A stretch of 64,000 bases of DNA from NCBI RefSeq assembly GCF_003751785.1, contig NZ_RKIE01000001.1, forward strand, positions 1,589,564 through 1,653,563, read 5' to 3'. The DNA comes from Frigoribacterium sp. PhB160 (GTDB lineage Bacteria > Actinomycetota > Actinomycetes > Actinomycetales > Microbacteriaceae). Made by a program: the position numbers and the translations under genes. The notes beneath the pieces were generated by a model. It ran no database searches. It was not told the DNA's origin and saw only the letters and a list, made by a program, of their open reading frames with translations. Position 1 is the stretch's first letter. Each line of letters starts with the position of its first letter. Below are positions 9,663 through 18,039 of the stretch, one piece after another.

Positions 9663-11081
9663 ATGTCAGACGTGCTGATCGACCGCCCCGAGCTGGAGAG
9701 CCTCGGACAATACGAGTTCGGCTGGGCCGACTCCGACGCTGCCGGCGCCTCGGCCCGGCGCGGCGTCTCGCCCGAGGTCGTCACCGACATCTCGAACCTC
9801 AAGAGCGAGCCCGAGTGGATGCTCAAGAACCGCCTCAAGGGCCTGACGCTCTTCGAGCGCAAGCCCATGCCGACGTGGGGCGCCGACCTCTCCGGCATCG
9901 ACTTCGACAACATCAAGTACTTCGTCCGCTCGACCGAGAAGCAGGCCACCACCTGGGACGAGCTGCCCGACGACATCAAGAACACGTACGAGAAGCTCGG
10001 CATCCCCGAGGCCGAGCGCAACCGCCTCGTCGCGGGCGTCGCCGCCCAGTACGAGTCCGAGGTCGTCTACCACCAGATCCGCGAAGACCTGGAGCAGCAG
10101 GGCGTCATCTTCATGGACACCGACACGGCGCTCCGCGAGCACCCCGAGCTGTTCGAGGAGTACTTCGGCACCGTGATCCCGGCCGGCGACAACAAGTTCG
10201 CCGCTCTCAACACGGCCGTGTGGTCGGGCGGCTCGTTCGTCTACGTGCCCAAGGGCGTCCACGTCGAGATCCCCCTGCAGGCCTACTTCCGCATCAACAC
10301 CGAGAACATGGGCCAGTTCGAGCGGACGCTGATCATCGCCGACGAGGACAGCTACGTCCACTACATCGAGGGCTGCACGGCCCCGATCTACAAGAGCGAC
10401 TCCCTGCACTCGGCGGTCGTCGAGATCATCGTGAAGAAGAACGCCCGCGTGCGCTACACGACGATCCAGAACTGGTCGAACAACGTCTACAACCTGGTCA
10501 CGAAGCGGGCCATCGCGCACGAGGGCGCGACCATGGAGTGGATCGACGGCAACATCGGGTCCAAGGTCACCATGAAGTACCCCTCGATCTACCTCGTCGG
10601 CGAGCACGCCAAGGGCGAGACCCTGTCGGTCGCCTTCGCGGGTCCGGGTCAGCACCAGGACGCCGGCGCGAAGATGATCCACATGGCGCCGTACACGACG
10701 TCGTCGATCGTCTCGAAGTCGATCGCGCGCGGCGGCGGCCGGGCCGGCTACCGCGGCGAGGTCCGCGTCGACGAGGCGGCGCACCACAGCGCCAACACCG
10801 TGCGCTGCGACGCCCTGCTCGTCGACACCATGTCGCGCTCCGACACGTACCCGGCGATCGACATCCGCGTCGACGACGTCCAGCTCGGCCACGAGGCCAC
10901 GGTGTCGCGCGTGAGCGAGGAGCAGCTCTTCTACCTCATGTCGCGCGGCATGGCCGAGGACGAGGCCATGGCCATGATCGTCCGCGGCTTCATCGAGCCC
11001 ATCGCCCGCGAGCTCCCGATGGAGTACGCGCTCGAACTCAACAAGCTCATCGAGATGAGCATGGAAGGATCCGTCGGCTAG
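9663..11081 (+). CDS. sufB: Fe-S cluster assembly scaffold protein SufB
   Basis: 472 aa. SufB forms the SufBC2D scaffold on which iron-sulfur clusters are built in the cytoplasm. It has the expected length and the family's beta-helix core, for example [21 protein letters not shown] near residue 180 and the C-terminal [22 protein letters not shown] chose the ATG at 9663 ([21 protein letters not shown]) because AAAGAGG precedes it; the frame opens 16 codons earlier but that part is not conserved. sufD follows with no intergenic base. Confidence 0.95.
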   Translation: MSDVLIDRPELESLGQYEFGWADSDAAGASARRGVSPEVVTDISNLKSEPEWMLKNRLKGLTLFERKPMPTWGADLSGIDFDNIKYFVRSTEKQATTWDELPDDIKNTYEKLGIPEAERNRLVAGVAAQYESEVVYHQIREDLEQQGVIFMDTDTALREHPELFEEYFGTVIPAGDNKFAALNTAVWSGGSFVYVPKGVHVEIPLQAYFRINTENMGQFERTLIIADEDSYVHYIEGCTAPIYKSDSLHSAVVEIIVKKNARVRYTTIQNWSNNVYNLVTKRAIAHEGATMEWIDGNIGSKVTMKYPSIYLVGEHAKGETLSVAFAGPGQHQDAGAKMIHMAPYTTSSIVSKSIARGGGRAGYRGEVRVDEAAHHSANTVRCDALLVDTMSRSDTYPAIDIRVDDVQLGHEATVSRVSEEQLFYLMSRGMAEDEAMAMIVRGFIEPIARELPMEYALELNKLIEMSMEGSVG

Positions 11082-12305
11082 ATGTCCGCCGCAGCACCCA
11101 CCACAGCAGACACCGCGCCCGACGGCGTCCAGCACGGCGCGAAGGCGCACTCCGACGGAGGTTGGGGCCTCGTCCCCGTGCAGACGCGCTCGGAGCGCTT
11201 CCACAGCACCGACCCCGCCGCGTTCCCCGCGGTGACCGGGCGGGAGGTCGACTGGAAGCTCAGTCCCGTCGACCGCCTACGCCCGCTCATCGACGGCGAG
11301 CTCGACGGTGCGCCCTACGCGTACCTGGCTCGTGAGACGGCCGGTGCGGTCGTCGACTGGATCGATCGTGCCGACGCCCGCGTCGGCACCGCCGGGAGCC
11401 CGGAGGACAAGGCCTCGGCCAACGCCTGGGCCTCGGTCGAGAAGGTCCTCGCCGTGACCCTGAGCGGCGACGAGCCGTCCACCGTGACCATCGGCCGGTC
11501 CGGGCTCGACCGTGCCCCGCGGGCCGGCCACACCCTCATCCACGCCGAGGCGAACACGACCTCGCTCGTCGTGCTGCGAAACACCGGCTCGGCGCACCTC
11601 GTCGAGAACGTCGAGATCGTCGTCGACGACGGCGCCCACCTCACGGTCGTCACCCTGCAGGAATGGGACGACGACGCTATCCACCTGGCGAGCCACTTCG
11701 CCTCGATCGGTCGCGACGCCCAGCTCAAACACTTCGTCGTGTCGCTCGGCGGCTCGGTCGTCCGCGTCAACCCGTCGGCGCACCTCGCCGGGCAGGGTTC
11801 CGACGTCGAGCTCTACGGCGTCTACTTCGCCGACGCCGGCCAGCACCTCGAGCAGCAGGTGTACGTGCACCACGACGCCCCGAACAGCCGCAGCCGCGTC
11901 AACTACAAGGGTGCGCTGCAGGGCGAGGGCGCCCGCACGGTGTGGATCGGCGACGTGCTGATCGCGCGCTCCGCCCCCGGCACCGACAGCTACGAGCAGA
12001 ACCGCAACCTCGTGCTCAGCGAGGGCACCCGGGCCGACTCGATCCCGAACCTGGAGATCGAGACCGGTGACATCCAGGGTGCCGGACACGCCAGCGCCAC
12101 CGGCCGCTTCGACGACGAGCACCTGTTCTACCTGCAGTCGCGCGGCATCGACGAGGCCGAGGCCCGCCGACTCGTCGTGCTCGGGTTCCTCAGCGAGGTC
12201 GTGCAGAAGATCGGCGAGCCCGAGCTGCAGGAGCGCCTCATCGCGGCGCTCGAGGTCGAGCTCACCCAGCAGGAGGCCGCACCGGTCGCCGGGGGAGCCG
12301 CCTGA
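11082..12305 (+). CDS. sufD: Fe-S cluster assembly protein SufD
   Basis: 407 aa. It is the SufB paralogue in the SufBC2D complex, needed for iron entry. The C-terminal half resembles SufB (RSRVNYKGALQGEGARTVWIGD near residue 270, HLFYLQSRGIDEAEARRLVVLGF near 346). The ATG starts immediately after the sufB TAG, and the TGA overlaps the ATG of the next gene (TGATG). The N-terminal 40 residues are variable and Ala-rich. Confidence 0.93.
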   Translation: MSAAAPTTADTAPDGVQHGAKAHSDGGWGLVPVQTRSERFHSTDPAAFPAVTGREVDWKLSPVDRLRPLIDGELDGAPYAYLARETAGAVVDWIDRADARVGTAGSPEDKASANAWASVEKVLAVTLSGDEPSTVTIGRSGLDRAPRAGHTLIHAEANTTSLVVLRNTGSAHLVENVEIVVDDGAHLTVVTLQEWDDDAIHLASHFASIGRDAQLKHFVVSLGGSVVRVNPSAHLAGQGSDVELYGVYFADAGQHLEQQVYVHHDAPNSRSRVNYKGALQGEGARTVWIGDVLIARSAPGTDSYEQNRNLVLSEGTRADSIPNLEIETGDIQGAGHASATGRFDDEHLFYLQSRGIDEAEARRLVVLGFLSEVVQKIGEPELQERLIAALEVELTQQEAAPVAGGAA

Positions 12306-12637
12306 TGGGCACGAAGGTCTGCAGCGCCGACGACGTCACCCCCGCCGCCGCGAAGCGCGTCGTCGTCGACGGCGTGGCGATCGCCGTCGTGAAGGACAGC
12401 GCCGGCACGATCCACGCCATCGGCGACACGTGCACGCACGGCGACATCTCGCTGGCCGAGGGCTTCGTCGAGGACGACACCCTCGAGTGCTGGGCCCACG
12501 GCTCGAAGTTCGAGCTGACCACGGGCAAGCCGCTGACCCTGCCCGCCTACGAACCCGTCCCGGTCTTCACCGTCACCGTCGTCGACGGCGACGTGTACGT
12601 CGACACGACAGCGTCGCCCGCCGGCGTCGCGCAGTAA
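12305..12637 (+). CDS. Rieske-type [2Fe-2S] ferredoxin of the SUF operon
   Basis: 110 aa, the size of a stand-alone Rieske ferredoxin. The two cluster-binding motifs are present: CTHGDI (CxH) near residue 44 and CWAHGSKF (CxxH) near residue 63. Such proteins are often labelled dioxygenase ferredoxin subunits, but the position between sufD and sufC, with an overlapping start, argues for a role in cluster assembly or as a client or electron donor of SUF. The exact function is not established. Confidence 0.85.
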   Translation: MGTKVCSADDVTPAAAKRVVVDGVAIAVVKDSAGTIHAIGDTCTHGDISLAEGFVEDDTLECWAHGSKFELTTGKPLTLPAYEPVPVFTVTVVDGDVYVDTTASPAGVAQ

Positions 12638-12648
12638 GGAAAGAACGC

Positions 12649-13437
12649 ATGTCCACTCTCGAGATCCGCGACCTCAAGGTCAGCATCGACACCGACGCCG
12701 GCCCCAAGGCCATCCTCAAGGGCGTCGACCTGACCATCGCCGAGGGCGAGATCCACGCCGTCATGGGCCCGAACGGCTCCGGCAAGTCCACCCTCGCCTA
12801 CACGATCGCCGGTCACCCGCGCTACAACGTCGACGGCGGCTCCATCAAGCTCGACGGCGTCGAGGTGCTCGACATGAGCGTCGACGAGCGCGCCAAGGCG
12901 GGCCTCTTCCTCGCCATGCAGTACCCGGTCGAGATCCCCGGCGTCACCGTGTCGAACTTCCTCCGCACGGCGAAGACCGCCCTCGACGGCGAGGCCCCCG
13001 CGATCCGCGGCTGGATCAAGGACCTGCGCGAGTCGATGAGCGCCCTCAAGATGGACAGCGCCTTCGCCGAGCGCAACGTCAACGAGGGCTTCTCCGGCGG
13101 CGAGAAGAAGCGCCACGAGATCATGCAGCTCGAGCTCCTCAAGCCGAAGTTCGCCGTCCTCGACGAGACCGACTCCGGCCTCGACGTCGACGCGCTGAAG
13201 ATCGTCTCCGAGGGCGTCAACCGCGCCGCGGCCAACACGGGGCTCGGCCTCCTGCTGATCACGCACTACACGCGCATCCTCCGCTACATCAAGCCCGACT
13301 TCGTCCACGTCTTCGTCGACGGCCACGTCGCCGACGAGGGCGGGCCGGAGCTGGCCGACCGCCTCGAGAACGAGGGCTACGACCGCTACGTGTCGGCCTC
13401 GGCGGCGGCGGCAGCGGGCGCACCGGCGGTGAGCTGA
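12649..13437 (+). CDS. sufC: Fe-S cluster assembly ATPase SufC
   Basis: 262 aa ABC-type ATPase of the SufBC2D complex. Walker A GPNGSGKST is near residues 38-46, the family-specific signature FSGGEKKRHEIMQ near 146, and Walker B with the Suf-type FAVLDETDSGLDVD near 168. The ATG at 12649 follows AAGGAAAG. An Ala-rich tail (about residues 248-260) extends the usual C-terminus. It is cytoplasmic and sits directly before the SufT-like gene. Confidence 0.96.
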   Translation: MSTLEIRDLKVSIDTDAGPKAILKGVDLTIAEGEIHAVMGPNGSGKSTLAYTIAGHPRYNVDGGSIKLDGVEVLDMSVDERAKAGLFLAMQYPVEIPGVTVSNFLRTAKTALDGEAPAIRGWIKDLRESMSALKMDSAFAERNVNEGFSGGEKKRHEIMQLELLKPKFAVLDETDSGLDVDALKIVSEGVNRAAANTGLGLLLITHYTRILRYIKPDFVHVFVDGHVADEGGPELADRLENEGYDRYVSASAAAAAGAPAVS

Positions 13438-13439
13438 CC

Positions 13440-13775
13440 ATGGCCGCCGTGGCGATGGCCCCGGAGAAGTTCGACGAGGTCGCCGAGGCCCTGAAAGAGG
13501 TCGTCGACCCTGAGCTCGGCGTCAACATCGTCGACCTGGGCCTGATCTACGACCTCGCCATGGACGACGAGCACGAGAACGCGCTCATCATCAGCATGAC
13601 GTTGACCTCGGCCGGCTGCCCTCTGACGGACGTCATCGAGGCCGACACCGCCAACGCGCTCGACGGCGTGGTCGACGCCTTCCGCATCAACTGGGTGTGG
13701 ATGCCGCCGTGGGGCCCCGATCGCATCACCGACGACGGCCGCGACATGATGCGCGCCATCGGCTTCTCCATCTGA
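13440..13775 (+). CDS. sufT: SufT-like metal-sulfur cluster assembly factor (DUF59/MIP18 family)
   Basis: 111 aa single-domain DUF59 protein. The conserved VVDPELGVNIVDLGLIYDL is near residues 21-39, and the single Cys in SAGCPLTDVIE near residue 60 is the conserved cysteine of the family. SufT-type proteins help mature Fe-S proteins under high demand. It starts two bases after sufC and is the last gene before the terminator. The usual desulfurase and sulfur-transfer genes (sufS, sufU) do not follow. Confidence 0.88.
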   Translation: MAAVAMAPEKFDEVAEALKEVVDPELGVNIVDLGLIYDLAMDDEHENALIISMTLTSAGCPLTDVIEADTANALDGVVDAFRINWVWMPPWGPDRITDDGRDMMRAIGFSI

Positions 13776-13786
13776 GACGCCCGCAC

Positions 13787-13830
13787 CACGACGAGAGCCC
13801 CGGTCGGGAACGACCGGGGCTCTCGTCGTG
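13787..13830 (+). terminator. SUF operon terminator
   Basis: Perfect inverted repeat of 20 bp with a four-base GGAA loop, starting 12 bases after the sufT stop. It is one of the strongest hairpins in the window. There is no U-tract downstream. Confidence 0.85.
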
Positions 13831-13890
13831 CGCGGGGGACCGGCGGACCGGGTCGCACGACGAGGCGAGCCACGGCATCGAGGCCCGGAC

Positions 13891-13934
13891 GCAGGAGGCG
13901 CGGGCCGGGCACCTGCCCGACCCGCGCCTCCTGC
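13891..13934 (-). terminator. bioY terminator built from the GGAGGCGCGG repeat
   Basis: Arms GCAGGAGGCGCGGG / CCCGCGCCTCCTGC extend to about 21 bp with one mismatch around a two-base loop. It lies 13 bases past the bioY stop on the minus strand and contains the GGAGGCGCGG element seen in other intergenic hairpins here. Confidence 0.75.
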
Positions 13935-13947
13935 AGGGGTGCGACGG

Positions 13948-14553
13948 TCAGCGGCCGAGGCGCTCCAGGCCCCGCCACGCGAGCGGCAGCGCCGACGCGG
14001 CGATGAGCCACTTGGCGACGCCGCCGACGATGAACGGGTAGACGCCGAGGGCGAGGACGTTGCCGAGGCTGTTGTCGACGCCGAGGTGCCCCAGGACGAC
14101 GGCCATGTAGGGCAGGCCGGTGGCGAACGGGATGAGGCCGGCCAGGAAGAAGGCGGCGGCCGACAGGAGCCACTTCTTGTCCCAGTCGCGCTGCGAGAGC
14201 CAGCCGACGGCGGCCGCGGCGGGCACGAAGCCGAGGATGAAGCCGAAGCTCGGGCCGGCGACGGTGAGCGGGCCGCCCGAGAACTCGGCGAAGATCGGCA
14301 GGCCGGCGACGCCCAGCACGAGGTAGGTGAGCATAGAGAGGGCGCCTCGGCGGGCACCGAGGCTCGCGCCGACGAGCAGGACGGCGAGGGTCTGGCCGGT
14401 GATCGGGACGGGCCACATCGGCACCTGGACCTGAGCCGAGGCCGCCGTGACGGCGACGCCGCCGAGCACGAGGAGGGCGTCCGTCGTCCAGCTCTTCGCG
14501 ACGATCCGGTCGGCGAGGACCGGTCGCGAGATCGGTGCGGCTGCGTCAGTCAT
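13948..14553 (-). CDS. bioY: Biotin transporter BioY (S component)
   Basis: 201 aa membrane protein with about six hydrophobic helices. BioY is the substrate-binding component of energy-coupling-factor biotin uptake. The family signature VPMWPVPITGQTLAVLLVGA is near residues 44-63, followed by LGARRGALSMLTYL. The ATG at 14553 has AGGAGAA four bases upstream. No bioM or bioN is adjacent, so it either works alone or uses a shared ECF module elsewhere. It is divergent from the ABC-F gene. Confidence 0.92.
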   Translation of the reverse strand: MTDAAAPISRPVLADRIVAKSWTTDALLVLGGVAVTAASAQVQVPMWPVPITGQTLAVLLVGASLGARRGALSMLTYLVLGVAGLPIFAEFSGGPLTVAGPSFGFILGFVPAAAAVGWLSQRDWDKKWLLSAAAFFLAGLIPFATGLPYMAVVLGHLGVDNSLGNVLALGVYPFIVGGVAKWLIAASALPLAWRGLERLGR

Positions 14554-14703
14554 GCGATTCTCCTAGTATGGGAAGGTTGATCGGCCGAGTGGCTGGTCGG
14601 CAGCGCAGTGCTGCGACCCCTCTCCACGCGACGTCCTCATCCTAGAGGCGGCCCTCCACCGGGCCCCGTTGTGGACATCTCCCCAATCGATTGGACTTCT
14701 GCT
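14554..14703. promoter_or_regulatory. Divergent bioY / ABC-F intergenic region
   Basis: 150 bp. CATACT on the minus strand just upstream of the bioY ribosome-binding site (14572 down to 14567) could be its -10. No ribosome-binding site is visible before the ABC-F GTG, and I cannot place its promoter. No biotin operator could be recognised. Confidence 0.3.
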
Positions 14704-16302
14704 GTGCTTTCCGTGCACGACCTCGAGATCCGCGTGGGCGCGCGCCTCCTGATGGCCGACGTCAACTTCCGCGTCGACAAGGGCGACAAGATCGGGCTCG
14801 TCGGTCGCAACGGCGCCGGCAAGACCACCATGACGAAGACGCTCGCCGGCGAGACCCTCCCGACGGGCGGCAAGATCGAGCGCACCGGCGAGATCGGGTA
14901 CCTGCCCCAGGACCCGCGGAGCGGCAACCCCGAGGACCTCGCCCGGACGCGCATCCTCGACGCGCGAGGCCTCGGCCAGCTGCTGATCGGCATCCAGGAG
15001 GCGACGCTCGCGATGGGCGACCCCGACCCCGACGTCGCGGCCCGCGCCATGAAGCGCTACGGCGACCTCGACGACCAGTTCAACGCGCTGGGCGGGTACG
15101 CGGCGGAGGCCGAGGCGGCCTCCATCGCGAGCAACCTCAGCCTGCCCGACCGCATCCTCGACCAGCCGTTGTCGACGCTCTCCGGCGGCCAGAGGCGCCG
15201 CATCGAGCTCGCGCGCATCCTCTTCTCGCCGGCCGACACCATGATCCTCGACGAGCCCACGAACCACCTCGACGCCGACAGCGTCGTCTGGCTGCGCGAG
15301 TACCTCAAGACGTACCAGGGCGGCGTCATCGTGATCAGCCACGACATCGAGCTCGTCGAGGAGGTCGTCAACCGCGTCTTCTACCTCGACGCGAACCGGC
15401 AGTCGATCGACGTCTACAACATGGGCTGGCGAAACTACCAGCGACAGCGCGCCGCCGACGAGGAGCGCCGCAAGAAGGAGCGCTCGAACGCCGAGAAGCA
15501 GGCCTCGGCCCTGCAGAAGCAGGCCGCCCGCTTCGGCGCCAAGGCCTCCAAGGCCGCGGCGGCGCACCAGATGGTGGCCCGCGCCGAGAAGCTGCTCTCC
15601 GGCCTCGAGGAGGTGCGCGCGGTCGACCGCGTGGCCAAGCTGCGCTTCCCGACGCCGGTCGCCTGCGGCAAGACGCCGTTGATGGCCTCGAACCTCTCGA
15701 AGAGCTACGGCTCGCTCGAGATCTTCACCGCCGTGGACCTCGCGATCGACCGAGGCTCGAAGGTGGTCATCCTCGGCCTGAACGGCGCCGGCAAGACGAC
15801 CCTGCTGCGGATCCTCGCCAGCGTCGACGAGCCCGACACGGGTCAGCTGGAGCCGGGCCACGGACTGCGCGTCGGCTACTACGCGCAGGAGCACGAGACG
15901 ATCGACGTCAAGCGCAGCGTGCTCGAGAACATGGTGTCGTCGTCGCCGAACATCACCGAGATGGAGGCGCGCCGCGTGCTGGGCTCGTTCCTCTTCACCG
16001 GGGACGACTCGGCCAAGCCCGCCGGGGTCCTGTCGGGCGGCGAGAAGACGCGCCTGGCCCTGGCCATGATCGTCGTCTCGGGTGCCAACGTGCTGCTGCT
16101 CGACGAGCCCACGAACAACCTCGACCCGGCCAGCCGACTCGAGATCCTCGACGCCCTGGCGAACTACGAGGGCGCGGTCGTCCTCGTCAGCCACGACGAG
16201 GGCGCGGTGGAGGCCCTCAACCCCGAGCGCGTGCTCATCATGCCCGAGGGCACCGAGGACCACTGGACCCCGGACTACAGCGATCTCATCAACCTCGCGT
16301 AG
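14704..16302 (+). CDS. ABC-F family ATPase (ribosome-associated translation factor type)
   Basis: 532 aa with two ATPase domains and no membrane segment. Walker A boxes GRNGAGKTT and GLNGAGKTT, signatures LSGGQRRRIEL and LSGGEKTRLAL, and Walker B DEPTNHLD and DEPTNNLD are all intact. A charged linker (about residues 240-300, rich in Arg, Lys, Glu and Ala) separates them, as in EttA- or Uup-like proteins. I use the GTG at 14704 (MLSVHDLEIRVGARLLM), the usual family start; the frame opens 32 codons earlier without conservation. The last three codons and the stop lie in a 34-bp tandem repeat. Confidence 0.9.
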   Translation: MLSVHDLEIRVGARLLMADVNFRVDKGDKIGLVGRNGAGKTTMTKTLAGETLPTGGKIERTGEIGYLPQDPRSGNPEDLARTRILDARGLGQLLIGIQEATLAMGDPDPDVAARAMKRYGDLDDQFNALGGYAAEAEAASIASNLSLPDRILDQPLSTLSGGQRRRIELARILFSPADTMILDEPTNHLDADSVVWLREYLKTYQGGVIVISHDIELVEEVVNRVFYLDANRQSIDVYNMGWRNYQRQRAADEERRKKERSNAEKQASALQKQAARFGAKASKAAAAHQMVARAEKLLSGLEEVRAVDRVAKLRFPTPVACGKTPLMASNLSKSYGSLEIFTAVDLAIDRGSKVVILGLNGAGKTTLLRILASVDEPDTGQLEPGHGLRVGYYAQEHETIDVKRSVLENMVSSSPNITEMEARRVLGSFLFTGDDSAKPAGVLSGGEKTRLALAMIVVSGANVLLLDEPTNNLDPASRLEILDALANYEGAVVLVSHDEGAVEALNPERVLIMPEGTEDHWTPDYSDLINLA

Positions 16303-16384
16303 CGAGTTGAGCGACCGACACAGGAACCTCGCGTAGCGAGTCGAGCGACCGACACAGGAACCTCGCGGAGCGAGTCGAGCGAGG
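16291..16384. repeat. 34-bp tandem repeat, about 2.75 copies, with CTCGC(G/T)AGCGAG cores
   Basis: Copies begin at 16291, 16325 and 16359. The first two differ by one base (GTTGAGC versus GTCGAGC). The third changes CGTAGCG to CGGAGCG and diverges after about 24 bases. Each unit contains a small palindrome (CTCGC and GCGAG around a 3-base centre). The first copy encodes the C-terminal Asn-Leu-Ala and the TAG of the ABC-F gene. It could act as a 3' structure or be a REP-like element. Confidence 0.85.
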
Positions 16385-16396
16385 TGACGCCGCGGC

Positions 16397-17269
16397 TCAG
16401 CGCCCCGCCGCGTCGAGCAGCTCGTCCTCGACCTCGTGGTCGGCTCGCGGTCGGGCGGCGGCGCGGCGCTTCGCCTCGGCACCGCGGCGCCCGTCCCGCG
16501 AGTCGTCGCCCGACTCGTCGGCCTCGTCGAGCTCGCGGTTGCGACGCTCCTGTCGGAACACGTAGAAGAGGAACGCGAACGCCCCGACGGCGAACATGAT
16601 CCACTGCACGAAGTACGAGAGGTTCAGCCCGGTGTCGATCTCGGGTGCGCTCGACTTCACGGGTGCCTCGGCCGGCGCCGGGTCCTCGCTGGCGAGCAGC
16701 CCGTACGTGCCGCTGTAGATGTCGCCGTCGACGCGGGCCTGCACCTCGCTGAGCTGGATCGTGGCGATCTGGTTCGTGCCGGGCACGCCGGTGCGGTCGC
16801 CGACGGCGGGTTCGCCGGGCTTCACCCGCGCCACGACGGTCACCTCGCCCGACGGAGGAGCGGGCACGAGGTCGGGGGCGTCCTGGGCGTTGCCCGTCGG
16901 CACCCAGCCCCGGTCGACGACGAAGACGTCGCCGCCGCTCACCTGGAAGGGGACGAGGACCTCGAAGCCGGGCTGACCGTTGAGGGGACGGTTGCGCACG
17001 AGGAGCGTCTCGTCCTCGAGGTAGCGACCGGTCATCGTCACGGGCTGCCACTCGAGGCCCGGGTCGTACGCGCCGAGCGTCGGGACGGCCTCCTGGAGGG
17101 GGACCGGCGCAGCGTCGTACCGCTGCTCGAGCTGGTGGACGACGGCCATCTTCTCCTCGTGGCGGCTCCACTGCCAGTGGGCGAGGAAGGCGCAGATGAT
17201 CGCGAAGACGACGACCACGCCGAGGTAGCCCAGCCACTTCGTGGGCGCGACGGGACGGGCGGCGCTCAC
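16397..17269 (-). CDS. SURF1 family cytochrome oxidase biogenesis protein
   Basis: 290 aa. There is a membrane segment near residues 12-29 and another near residues 222-245 (SYFVQWIMFAVGAFAFLFYV), with an extracytoplasmic domain between them: the SURF1 topology. Family features include the HWQWSRHEEK opening and VVDRGWVPTGN near residue 118. It assists aa3 oxidase assembly, fitting the ctaA/ctaB genes 7-9 kb away. The charged C-terminal tail is variable. The GTG at 17269 overlaps the previous stop as GTGA. Confidence 0.88.
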   Translation of the reverse strand: MSAARPVAPTKWLGYLGVVVVFAIICAFLAHWQWSRHEEKMAVVHQLEQRYDAAPVPLQEAVPTLGAYDPGLEWQPVTMTGRYLEDETLLVRNRPLNGQPGFEVLVPFQVSGGDVFVVDRGWVPTGNAQDAPDLVPAPPSGEVTVVARVKPGEPAVGDRTGVPGTNQIATIQLSEVQARVDGDIYSGTYGLLASEDPAPAEAPVKSSAPEIDTGLNLSYFVQWIMFAVGAFAFLFYVFRQERRNRELDEADESGDDSRDGRRGAEAKRRAAARPRADHEVEDELLDAAGR

Positions 17270-17520
17270 CGAGCCTCCTCGGGGACGACCCGCTCGACCG
17301 TCTCGTCGACGGGCGTCACCACGACGGGGAAGTCGCGTGCCCGGAGGAACTCGGCGAGGAAGCCGACGTGCTCGTCGCAGGCCGACCAGGTCTTGACCCG
17401 CTCGAGACCGTGGATCTTGGGGTTCCGCCAGTGGACGGCGTGCACGGCGGTCTCGGCGCAGCCTGCTCGCGAGCACTGCACCCCGCCGGCCGGGCCGTCG
17501 AGGCCGAGCCCCCCGAGCAT
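17266..17520 (-). CDS. Small Cys/His-rich protein upstream of SURF1
   Basis: 84 aa, function not recognised. Cysteines and histidines are arranged CSRAGC (CxxxxC, near residues 16-21), HAVHW, and SACDEH (CxxH, near 47-50), which looks like a small metal-binding knuckle; NPKIHGLERVKTW is strongly patterned. Relatives beside SURF1 genes in other actinobacteria are, from memory, sometimes mislabelled acetone carboxylase; nothing here supports a carboxylase. It overlaps both neighbours (TGATG upstream, GTGA downstream), so it belongs to the same translation unit. Confidence 0.75.
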   Translation of the reverse strand: MLGGLGLDGPAGGVQCSRAGCAETAVHAVHWRNPKIHGLERVKTWSACDEHVGFLAEFLRARDFPVVVTPVDETVERVVPEEAR

Positions 17521-17915
17521 CAGCGGAACCGCCCGTCGGCGCCCCGCACGGGCTCGTCGTCGTCATCGTCGTCGGGCACGAGGGGAGTGGCCCGGGGGGC
17601 GGGCTCGGCCGGCGCCTCGGCCTGGACGGGCTCGGGCTGCCACGGCTGCTGCGGCCCCCGGTAGACCTCGATGCCCCCGGGACGCTCGACGTCCTGCCCG
17701 GCCTCGTGCCCGACGTTCGCGAGCACGACGGCGATGTAGGGGATGACGACGGCGCCGATGACGGGGATGATCGTCCACCAGCTGAGCGGCAGCACGAAGC
17801 AGAAGACGATGCAGACCAGGCGGATGCCCGTCGCGAGGAGGTAGCGCCGCATGCGGCTGTGCCGGTCGTCGGTCGGGGACGGCGGCAGCGTGGTGATCGG
17901 GTTCGAAGGCTTCAT
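17520..17915 (-). CDS. DUF3099-type membrane protein
   Basis: 131 aa. Two adjacent hydrophobic helices (about residues 24-46 and 49-67, including VCIVFCFVLPLSWW and VIGAVVIPYIAVVLANVG) resemble the DUF3099 family. The C-terminal half is Pro/Glu-rich and ends with a run of Asp residues. Function unknown. The ATG at 17915 gives a cytoplasmic N-terminus; a longer frame upstream lacks conserved features. First gene of the DUF3099-Cys protein-SURF1 operon. Confidence 0.75.
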   Translation of the reverse strand: MKPSNPITTLPPSPTDDRHSRMRRYLLATGIRLVCIVFCFVLPLSWWTIIPVIGAVVIPYIAVVLANVGHEAGQDVERPGGIEVYRGPQQPWQPEPVQAEAPAEPAPRATPLVPDDDDDDEPVRGADGRFR

Positions 17916-18039
17916 GTGCTCACGGGCTCTGTGCGTCTCGGACGGGCGCGCGAATAGATCGTAAGCCCGACCCCCGACAGTAGGCTGGTCGACGGTCGTC
18001 TCGACCCCACCCCCACCGCCGACTCCCAGGAGGCCGCTC

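Noticed and set aside
12305-12637. Aromatic-ring dioxygenase ferredoxin subunit
   Set aside because: No oxygenase subunit or reductase is nearby; the gene is embedded in the SUF operon with an overlapping start, so a SUF-linked role is more likely.
16291-16384. Possible CRISPR-like array
   Set aside because: The units are contiguous 34-bp tandem copies with no spacers, and no cas gene is in the window.
17266-17520. Acetone carboxylase
   Set aside because: A label sometimes attached to this small protein; at 84 aa with only Cys/His motifs it cannot be a carboxylase subunit of known type.
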